A DNA stretch of 6,119 nt from Pseudomonadota bacterium (GTDB lineage: Bacteria > Pseudomonadota > Gammaproteobacteria > Burkholderiales > SG8-39), in NCBI GenBank assembly GCA_021825225.1, contig JAKAIH010000180.1, positions 1-6,119 on the forward strand, read 5' to 3'. Positions 1-4,554 of this stretch are shown one piece after another. Below the pieces are notes generated by a model. It was not told the DNA's origin, did not search any database, and was given only the letters and a program-made list of their open reading frames with translations. Positions within the stretch are counted from its first letter, which is position 1. Each line of letters begins with the position of its first letter. A program made the translations under genes and the position numbers.

Positions 1-597
1 GGCCCAGGCCGACCAGAAGAAGAAGGCGGACAGCGCCTGCCGGTCGGCCGCATCCGGCAGCGAACCGGAATTCATCGCGTATTGCTCGCGCAGCTTGTCC
101 AGCTTCGGCTCGTCGCCGAACAGTCCGGTGTAATGCGCCGCGACCTCGCGCACCGCCTGCGCGCGCTGCGGCGACAGCGTGATGGTATCGGTTTGCTTGT
201 CGTAGCCGTTGTGCCGCATTTCCGTTTTCAGGCGCGCGTTCAGGTCGGCCTGCGCGCCGGCATTCAATTGGGCGTAGGCCAGGCCGTGTTCTTGCTGTGC
301 CCATACCTCGCGCAGCGCCAGCGCTTCGCGGTGCAGCCAGTCGGCCGACCAGTCCGGTGCGACGTAGCTGCCGTGGCCCCACACCGAGCCCAATTGCTGG
401 CCGCCGGCCGAAAGCCAGGCTTGCTGGCCGCGCTGAATCTGCTCGGCCGTATACAGAACTTCGCCCTGGCTGCTGACGATTTTCTGCGGAATCGGCGGCG
501 CGGCGACGTAGATTTCGGTTCCGACCCAGCCCAAGACGGCGAAGGACAGGACGCAGATGAGTCCTAACCAGGTCCAGAGTTTGCGTGTGGCGTGCAT
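1..597 (-). CDS. norB: Quinol-dependent nitric oxide reductase (qNOR), N-terminal 199 residues; gene continues past left edge
   Basis: Reduces nitric oxide to nitrous oxide in the cytoplasmic membrane using quinol electrons; used in denitrification or NO detoxification. Only the N-terminus is visible: 199 codons of a family that usually has about 750 residues. A membrane helix lies at about residues 7-27. A periplasmic segment follows with the qNOR signature around 57-90 (GQQAWLSAGGQQLGS, then VWGHGSYVAPDWSADWLHRE). The last residues, AFFFWSAWA, enter the next membrane helix. There is no CXXCH haem-c motif in this segment, as expected for the single-subunit quinol type (also called NorZ) rather than cytochrome-c-dependent NorB, which lacks such an N-terminal extension. 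The ATG at 597 is preceded by AGGAGG at 612-607 with 9 nt spacing. It is transcribed leftwards from a probable promoter at 668-696. Catalytic histidines and metal ligands lie outside the window, so activity cannot be judged. Confidence 0.93.
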   Translation of the reverse strand, partial: MHATRKLWTWLGLICVLSFAVLGWVGTEIYVAAPPIPQKIVSSQGEVLYTAEQIQRGQQAWLSAGGQQLGSVWGHGSYVAPDWSADWLHREALALREVWAQQEHGLAYAQLNAGAQADLNARLKTEMRHNGYDKQTDTITLSPQRAQAVREVAAHYTGLFGDEPKLDKLREQYAMNSGSLPDAADRQALSAFFFWSAWA

Positions 598-660
598 GGC
601 GAATTGCCTCCTGTTTGTCGATGGTGAAAGTAATCCTGCGCGAACCGTCCTGCGTTTCTT

Positions 661-683
661 AAACGGTATAATAAATATATCTT
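661..683 (-). promoter_or_regulatory. Candidate NsrR-like operator overlapping the NO reductase promoter
   Basis: The minus strand at 683-661 begins AAGATATATTT, one base from the half-site AAGATGYATTT of the NO-responsive repressor NsrR as I recall it. The partner half (TTATACCGTTT after a 1-nt centre) keeps only about six of eleven positions, so the dyad is imperfect. The site covers the -10 element and part of the spacer, where a repressor would block RNA polymerase. NsrR regulation of NO reductase genes is known in some proteobacteria; its action here is inference. AT-rich promoter sequence alone could produce this similarity. Confidence 0.3.
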
Positions 684-696
684 CAAAGAAAAGCAA
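668..696 (-). promoter_or_regulatory. Probable sigma70-type promoter of the NO reductase gene
   Basis: Reading the minus strand, a -35-like TTGCTT (696-691) is followed after exactly 17 nt by TATTAT (673-668), one mismatch from TATAAT. The -35 element matches the consensus only in TTG, so a weak or activator-aided promoter is likely. It lies about 70 nt upstream of the ATG, in the only AT-rich stretch between the two minus-strand genes. Transcription would start near 661 and leave a leader of about 60 nt. No FNR/DNR-type TTGAT-N4-ATCAA box and no sigma54 GG-N10-GC element was seen nearby. Confidence 0.5.
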
Positions 697-845
697 GGGC
701 TGCTTGGCGCCATATGCGGAAACAAGGGGGTATTGCCGACGCATTGCATAACATGTATGGGAGATCTAGCTTATGGGCTGAAGGTCCGCCGGAGCACGGC
801 CCGGGCGCGATGGTCGAACGGGCGCGGGTGAGGCCCGCCATCCCG

Positions 846-863
846 CGCGCGGCTTGCCGCGCG
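846..863. repeat. GC-rich perfect inverted repeat
   Basis: CGCGCGGC and GCCGCGCG form an 8-bp perfect inverted repeat around a TT centre. It lies about 50 bp beyond the stop codon of the minus-strand 105-residue gene. It could form a stable hairpin in that transcript, but no T-run follows on either strand, so it is not a standard intrinsic terminator. It could also be a chance palindrome in very GC-rich DNA. Confidence 0.4.
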
Positions 864-914
864 GCGAAACGCAGCGGTGCGGCTATCGCCGCGGGTGCAA
901 GGCGCTGGCGGTGT

Positions 915-1232
915 TCACAGGGCTTTGGACCGCATGGGTTTCGGCTGCTCGCCCTCGGCCGGCGTTCCCAGCGTCTGGCGCGCGCGCGCCTGCAGCGCAC
1001 GATAGCTTCGTTCCCAGTCGTCCTTGCGCGGCGTCGTGTACGCCAGCTGACGCACCAGCGCGGCCAGGGTTTCGGACTGCTGGCGCGCCAGCGCCAATTG
1101 TGCCAGCGCCGCGTCGTAGTCGGAGGCGTAGACGAAATCGGTCTTGCGGTCCTGGCAAATCCCGACACAGGGCTGCGCACCTTCGATGCGGCCGCAGCCT
1201 ATGCACTGCCATGCTGTTATGCGTTCGGTCAT
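915..1232 (-). CDS. Uncharacterised 105-residue four-cysteine protein (CX2C-X8-CX3C)
   Basis: I do not recognise a characterised family. The first 30 residues contain four cysteines, C10, C13, C22 and C26, in the context WQCIGCGRIEGAQPCVGICQ, which suggests a bound zinc or iron-sulfur centre. The rest (about 37-95) is rich in Ala, Leu, Gln and Arg and should be helical, possibly a coiled coil, with no signal peptide or membrane helix. The product is therefore expected to be a small cytoplasmic protein. The ATG at 1232 is preferred: it directly precedes the conserved-looking Cys segment and has AGGA at 1245-1242 with 9 nt spacing. The frame could extend to a TTG at 1322, but that adds 30 unremarkable residues. 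It lies upstream of the NO reductase gene on the same strand and divergent from the PAS/SirB2/NnrS genes, which suggests a role in NO or redox response. That role is inferred from position only. Confidence 0.75.
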   Translation of the reverse strand: MTERITAWQCIGCGRIEGAQPCVGICQDRKTDFVYASDYDAALAQLALARQQSETLAALVRQLAYTTPRKDDWERSYRALQARARQTLGTPAEGEQPKPMRSKAL

Positions 1233-1321
1233 CGTACCCAGTCCTATTTCGATGAACTTCGTGGCAATGTGCTTGCCCAGCCAGGCCGGCGTGCAGTGTG
1301 GCGCCGGCTGTGCTGCCCACA

Positions 1322-1338
1322 ATGCGTTCGCAACGCAT
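1322..1338. promoter_or_regulatory. Perfect 17-bp inverted repeat, operator candidate in the divergent region
   Basis: ATGCGTT and AACGCAT are perfect 7-bp arms around CGC. The centre (1330) lies about 61 bp upstream of the start point predicted for the plus-strand promoter at 1355-1384, a classic position for an upstream-bound activator. It is also upstream of the minus-strand Cys-rich gene. It resembles, but does not match, the NnrR-type TTGCG-N4-CGCAA box because the centre is too short. The regulator is unknown. Confidence 0.4.
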
Positions 1339-1354
1339 GATTCGTGCTCCGGGT

Positions 1355-1384
1355 TTGCACATCTATATCACAATATGATATATC
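1355..1384 (+). promoter_or_regulatory. Probable promoter of the PAS-SirB2-nnrS genes
   Basis: TTGCAC (1355-1360) is followed by an 18-nt spacer and TATATC (1379-1384). The -10 is preceded by TGA, giving an extended -10 (TG-N-TATATC). It sits in the only AT-rich stretch between the divergent genes, about 40 bp upstream of the PAS gene's ATG. The palindromes and direct repeats in the same stretch suggest regulation. Confidence 0.45.
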
Positions 1385-1388
1385 ACAA
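1364..1388. repeat. Nested inverted and direct repeats overlapping the promoter
   Basis: TATATCA (1364-1370) and TGATATA (1376-1382) are perfect 7-bp inverted arms around CAATA. In addition, the 10-mer TATATCACAA occurs twice, at 1364-1373 and 1379-1388, with a 15-bp period. The array covers the spacer and -10 of the predicted plus-strand promoter, a suitable place for a repressor. The motif contains TGTGA-like halves on the minus strand but matches neither the CRP nor the FNR full-site spacing. Confidence 0.5.
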
Positions 1389-1426
1389 CCCTGAAGCAGA
1401 GCCATGTGAACGTGTCGGAGCAGGGT

Positions 1427-1882
1427 ATGTCGGACGCCGAGTTCAAATTGCATCAGGCTATCGTGGAGCAGGCCCCGGATGCGATCATCTTCGCCGATCG
1501 TGGCGGAGCGATCCGCATCTGGAACCGCGCCGCCGAGTCGGTGTTCGGCTACGCCGCGGCCGAAGTCCTCGGCGGCAGCCTGGATGTGATCATTCCGGAG
1601 CGGCTGCGGAGCGCGCACTGGGACGGTTTTCACCGGGCGCTCGACAGCGGCCAGACCAGGTTGGGCGCCACGGCGCTGACCACGCGCTCGGTCCACAAGA
1701 ACGGCAGCAGGCTGTACGTGGAACTGAGCTTCGGATTGATACGGAACGAGGATGGCGCGATCGTCGGCGCACTGGCCGTAGGCCGCGATTGCACCGCCCG
1801 CTACCTTGCGGAGCGCGCGCTGCGGGCGCGCGTCGCGCAGTTGGAGGAAAATGCAAAAACCGGATGCAATGCGCAGCCCTAG
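1427..1882 (+). CDS. Stand-alone PAS-domain sensor protein, no output domain
   Basis: A 151-residue protein made almost entirely of one PAS fold (about residues 8-127), ending in a short helical tail. PAS landmarks are visible: EQAPDAIIFAD (15-24), IRIWNRAAESVFGY (29-42), EVLGGSLDVIIPERLR (46-61), the KNG turn (91-93), and GRDCTAR (119-125) closing the domain. There is no kinase, cyclase, DNA-binding or membrane segment. H64 in RSAHWDGF aligns with the region of FixL that carries the haem-ligating histidine (RxxHDxY), but with one extra residue after it, so haem binding is only a possibility. The ATG at 1427 has GGAG at 1417-1420 with 6 nt spacing. A GTG at 1406 would add seven residues but has no good ribosome binding site. 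It is the first gene of a plus-strand set with SirB2 and nnrS genes, so it may sense NO, oxygen or redox state and act through a partner protein. That function is inferred. Confidence 0.85.
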   Translation: MSDAEFKLHQAIVEQAPDAIIFADRGGAIRIWNRAAESVFGYAAAEVLGGSLDVIIPERLRSAHWDGFHRALDSGQTRLGATALTTRSVHKNGSRLYVELSFGLIRNEDGAIVGALAVGRDCTARYLAERALRARVAQLEENAKTGCNAQP

Positions 1883-1939
1883 CGCCGCTGGGCTAAAGCA
1901 TAGCGGCAAACCCGTCGCGGCAATCCTTAGGCTTCCCGC

Positions 1940-2329
1940 TTGATCGCGACCTACACCTTAGTCAAAAACCTGCACGTCGGCTGCGTTGTGCTTTCCGGCG
2001 CGGGCTTCGTGCTGCGCGGCGCCTGGATGCTGCAGGGCTCGCCTCTGCTCGCGCAGCGCTGGGTGCGCGTGCTGCCGCATATCGTCGATACCGTGCTGCT
2101 CGCGAGCGCGATTGCGCTGGCCGTGATGCTGGAGCAGTATCCGCTGGTGCAGGGCTGGCTCACGGCCAAGTTGATCGGGCTGGTCGTCTACATTGTGCTG
2201 GGCACGATTGCGCTGAAGCGCGGGCGCACGCGCGGGGTGCGCCTCACGGCATTCGGCGGCGCGCTGCTCGTTTTCGCCTATATCGTCGCCGTGGCGCTCA
2301 CGAAATCGGTGCTGCCTTATGTCAATTGA
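1940..2329 (+). CDS. SirB2-family four-helix membrane protein
   Basis: A 129-residue integral membrane protein with four predicted helices at about 9-29, 45-64, 74-92 and 103-121. Family features include H12 in the first helix (VKNLHVGC), LRGAWML (25-31), the RVLPHIVDTVLL stretch (43-54, with H47), WLTAK (73-77) and the basic loop KRGRTRG (93-99). SirB2 was named for an effect on Salmonella invasion gene expression, but its biochemical function is not established. The start is TTG at 1940: an in-frame TAG at 1928-1930 rules out anything upstream, and the N-terminus lines up with the family. Only a weak AGG at 1929-1931 precedes it, so translation may be low. It begins 57 bp after the PAS gene and overlaps nnrS by 11 nt, which points to co-expression and perhaps a joint membrane function. 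Confidence 0.85.
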   Translation: MIATYTLVKNLHVGCVVLSGAGFVLRGAWMLQGSPLLAQRWVRVLPHIVDTVLLASAIALAVMLEQYPLVQGWLTAKLIGLVVYIVLGTIALKRGRTRGVRLTAFGGALLVFAYIVAVALTKSVLPYVN

Positions 2330-3563
2330 TCCGCAAGCGAATGTGATGCCGCAGCCTGACGGCCCCGGCCTCGGATGGCTGATCGCAGCGCCGCACCGCC
2401 TGTTTTTCTTTCTCGCATCCTTGCTGCTGCTGTTCGCTTCGGCGTGGTGGGCCGTGGTGCTGGTGCTGCGCCTGTTCGGCACGGCCATGCTCGGCGCGAT
2501 TGCGCCGACACTGGTGCATGCGACGGCGATGCTCTATACATTCCTGCCGATGTACATGTTCGGATTCTTGTTTACCGCCGGTCCGTCCTGGCTGGCGGTA
2601 AAAGGACCGAATGCTCCGGCCTTGCTGCCCAGCGCGCTGTTGGCGTTTGCGGCGGGCGCGCTGCTTATCGTGCTGTCTTTCTTTTCGATGCCCGCCTCCG
2701 GCGCCGCCGCGCTCGTGCTGTGCGCATGCTGGGCGCGCCATGTGCTGCTGTTCGGCCGCCTGATCCGGCAAAGCAAAGCGGCCGACCGCACGCACGCAAA
2801 GCTGGTGCTGGCGTTCATGCTGCCCGGCATCGGTGGCCTCGCGGCCTATGCGTTGCTGTGCTTCGGCGACAACCTGCGCTGGTTCTCCTGGGTGACGGTC
2901 GCCGGGCTGTGGTGGTTCGTGATCCCGGTGTTCCTGGTGGTGGTGCATCGCATGCTGCCGTTCTTTACCGCCTCCGCCCTGCCGTCGATCGCGGCCTGGC
3001 GCCCGTACTGGGTGTTGTGGTGCTTTCTCGCCGCTGCGCTGGGCCACGGCGCGATTGAAGTGGCCGGTCTGGGCCGTATCGGCTGGGCCGTGGACGGCCC
3101 GGCGGCGCTATTCCTGTTCTGGCTCGGCTTGCGCTGGGGGCTGGTGCACAGCCTGCGCATCCGCTTGCTCGCCATGCTGCACGTGGGCTTTGTCTGGCTC
3201 GGCATTGCATATGCGCTGTATGCAGCCGACGCGGCCCTGGTTTTCGCCGGGGCGCGCGGAATCGGCCTGGCGCCCTTGCATGCGGCGACCATGGGTTTCG
3301 CCGCTACGATCATGTTCGCCATGGTGACGCGCGTCACCCGCGGACACTCCGGCCGCAGCCTGGAGGCGGACGACGCCACCTGGCGGCTGTTCTGGTTGCT
3401 GCAGGCCGCGACGCTGCTGCGCCTCGCGTCCGAAATCTGGCCGCCCGCTTATGCGTGGCTGGTGACTGCGGCTGTCCTCGCTTGGCTGGCGGCCTTCGCC
3501 GGCTGGGCGTGGAAATATGTTCCCGCCTACCTGCGTCCGCGCGCCGACGGCAAGCCGGGTTGA
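2319..3563 (+). CDS. nnrS: NnrS family haem/copper membrane protein
   Basis: A 414-residue polytopic membrane protein of the NnrS family, with roughly twelve hydrophobic segments. NnrS proteins are linked to nitrite/NO metabolism, are reported to contain haem and copper, and protect against NO stress in some bacteria; the exact reaction is unresolved. Family motifs are in order: APHRLFFF (24-31), LVHATAMLYTF (65-75), MFGFLFTAGPSWLAVKG (80-96), VHRMLPFFTASALP (209-222), LHVGFVWLGIAYALY (287-301), LHAATMGFAATIMFAMVTRVTRGHSGR (320-346). Conserved His candidates for metal or haem binding are H26, H67, H210, H288, H321 and H343. Length is typical and no key motif is missing. The ATG at 2319 lies inside the end of the SirB2 gene (11-nt overlap), so translation is probably coupled. 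It is last in the PAS-SirB2-nnrS set, with 78 bp before the next plus-strand gene. Confidence 0.95.
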   Translation: MSIDPQANVMPQPDGPGLGWLIAAPHRLFFFLASLLLLFASAWWAVVLVLRLFGTAMLGAIAPTLVHATAMLYTFLPMYMFGFLFTAGPSWLAVKGPNAPALLPSALLAFAAGALLIVLSFFSMPASGAAALVLCACWARHVLLFGRLIRQSKAADRTHAKLVLAFMLPGIGGLAAYALLCFGDNLRWFSWVTVAGLWWFVIPVFLVVVHRMLPFFTASALPSIAAWRPYWVLWCFLAAALGHGAIEVAGLGRIGWAVDGPAALFLFWLGLRWGLVHSLRIRLLAMLHVGFVWLGIAYALYAADAALVFAGARGIGLAPLHAATMGFAATIMFAMVTRVTRGHSGRSLEADDATWRLFWLLQAATLLRLASEIWPPAYAWLVTAAVLAWLAAFAGWAWKYVPAYLRPRADGKPG

Positions 3564-3599
3564 GCGCGCAGCTGCTTCCATCGTCCTGAATCGATTCCG

Positions 3600-3610
3600 T
3601 AGAATACAAT
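3600..3610 (+). promoter_or_regulatory. Possible -10 region for the oxidoreductase gene
   Basis: TAGAAT (3600-3605) and the overlapping TACAAT (3605-3610) each differ from TATAAT by one base and lie about 30-40 bp before the next ATG. No good -35 is found at the right distance; TTCCAT at 3576-3581 gives an 18-nt spacer but matches poorly. The gene may have its own promoter, separate from nnrS, but read-through from nnrS is not excluded because no terminator is visible in the 78-bp gap. Confidence 0.35.
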
Positions 3611-3641
3611 CGCGTTTCACGATCAAGCTGGGAGGAGAGAG

Positions 3642-4517
3642 ATGAACATCGGCATCGCCGGCACCGGGCGCATGGGCAGCGCCATCGCCGCCAGGCTCAT
3701 CGGCCTCGGCCATACGCTCACGGTGTGGAATCGCACGCCGGAGAAAACCAAGGTGGCCGTCGCGGCAGGCGCAGCGGTCGCGGCCACGCCGGCGGAGCTC
3801 GCATCGCGCGTGGATGTGATCATCACCATCCTCACCAACGCAGCGGCGATCGATGCGGTGTATTACGGCGGTGACGGCCTGCTCGCAGGCGAGGTCAAGG
3901 GCAAACTGTTCATCGAGATGAGCACGGTGCGGCCAGAGACCGAGCGCGCGCTCGCCGGCTGGGTCGCGAAAAAGCACGCGCAGCTGGTGGAGTGCCCGGT
4001 GGGCGGCACGGTCGGCCCGGCGAAGGAGGGCAAGCTGCTCGGCCTGGTCGGCGCCGATCCGCTCGCGCTCGACCGCGCCCGGCCCTTGCTCGAGCAGATG
4101 TGCCGGCGCTTCGAGCATGTCGGGCCCGTCGGTGCGGGCGCGGCGATGAAGCTCGCGATCAATCTGCCCCTGATCGTGTTCTGGCAGGCTTTCGGCGAAG
4201 CGGTGTCGCTCACCAAACCGCTGGGCATCGATCCGGCGCGGCTGGTCGAAATCTTTGCCGACACCTCGGGCGCGGCCACGGTGCTGAAGAACCGCGGCGC
4301 CGCGGTGGCGAAGGCGCTCGCCGGCGAAGATACGGGACCTGCAACCTTTGACCTCGATTCGATGCGCAAGGACCTGCGCACCATGCTTGAAGAAGCGCAA
4401 AGCCTGGGCGTCGAGCTGCCCACTGCGGCGCGCGTGCTGGAAGCCTTCGATCGCGCCGCCCACGCCGGCCATGGGGGCATGGACGGCGTGCGCATCCCCG
4501 CCTGGGTAAGCGGCTGA
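3642..4517 (+). CDS. 3-hydroxyisobutyrate dehydrogenase-family NAD(P)-dependent oxidoreductase
   Basis: A 291-residue beta-hydroxyacid dehydrogenase, a typical length for the family, whose members oxidise small hydroxyacids or reduce semialdehydes and glyoxylate. The N-terminal Rossmann domain opens with GIAGTGRMGSAIA (4-16, GxGxxG dinucleotide motif) and has WNRTPEK (29-35) after the second strand, where an Arg often favours NADPH. STVRPET (94-100) is the second cofactor motif. The substrate loop reads ECPVGGTVGPAKEGKL (117-132). The usual DxPVSGG serine is replaced by G121. The catalytic lysine K170 is present in GAGAAMKLAIN (164-174), as is N174. The helical C-terminal domain contains FDLDSMRKDLRTMLEEA (236-252). 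GGAGGA at 3631-3636 is a strong ribosome binding site 5 nt before the ATG. The gene converges on the IlvD/Edd-type dehydratase; both could act in sugar-acid or hydroxyacid catabolism, but substrate cannot be read from sequence. Confidence 0.9.
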   Translation: MNIGIAGTGRMGSAIAARLIGLGHTLTVWNRTPEKTKVAVAAGAAVAATPAELASRVDVIITILTNAAAIDAVYYGGDGLLAGEVKGKLFIEMSTVRPETERALAGWVAKKHAQLVECPVGGTVGPAKEGKLLGLVGADPLALDRARPLLEQMCRRFEHVGPVGAGAAMKLAINLPLIVFWQAFGEAVSLTKPLGIDPARLVEIFADTSGAATVLKNRGAAVAKALAGEDTGPATFDLDSMRKDLRTMLEEAQSLGVELPTAARVLEAFDRAAHAGHGGMDGVRIPAWVSG

Positions 4518-4554
4518 GCCGGATGCGGGGCGCGAAGCGGCGCGAACCGCCTGG

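Larger units (their letters stand above)
598..914. other. 317-bp intergenic region upstream of the NO reductase gene
   Basis: I find no convincing gene here. The half next to the reductase gene (about 601-770) is clearly more AT-rich than its surroundings and holds the ribosome binding site, a probable minus-strand promoter and an NsrR-like imperfect palindrome. The other half (about 780-914) is very GC-rich. It contains an 8-bp inverted repeat at 846-863 and a CGGGCGCG direct repeat near 803 and 819. It is the downstream region of the 105-residue Cys-rich gene, but no hairpin followed by a T-run on the minus strand is present to mark a clear terminator. Open frames crossing this region have compositionally odd Arg/Ala-rich translations and no recognisable protein character. 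Confidence 0.7.

Noticed and set aside
700..716. A sigma54 promoter for the NO reductase gene, as expected for NorR control
   Set aside because: A TGGC and a TTGC occur nearby, but their spacing is not the required GG-N10-GC.
736..765. A second regulatory dyad around ACATGT (CATTGCATAACATGTATG)
   Set aside because: Only the central ACATGT is truly palindromic; the flanks diverge and it matches no consensus I can name.
846..863. Intrinsic terminator for the Cys-rich gene
   Set aside because: The inverted repeat is real, but there is no T-run after it on the minus strand and it is simple GC-rich sequence.
714..1340. A 208-codon plus-strand open frame over the intergenic region and the Cys-rich gene
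   Set aside because: The translation is Arg-rich and featureless, while the minus-strand frame at 915-1232 has coherent protein character and a ribosome binding site.
1406..1426. GTG at 1406 as the start of the PAS protein
   Set aside because: The ATG at 1427 has GGAG at good spacing and begins the compact SDAEF-type N-terminus; the GTG lacks a clear ribosome binding site.
3108..4472. A 454-codon minus-strand open frame across nnrS and the oxidoreductase gene
   Set aside because: It is antisense to two clear genes and its translation is low-complexity with many His, Arg and Gln.
4518..4554. A bidirectional terminator between the convergent genes
   Set aside because: The 37-bp gap is GC-rich with short repeated GCGCG pieces, but no clean stem and no T-runs were found.
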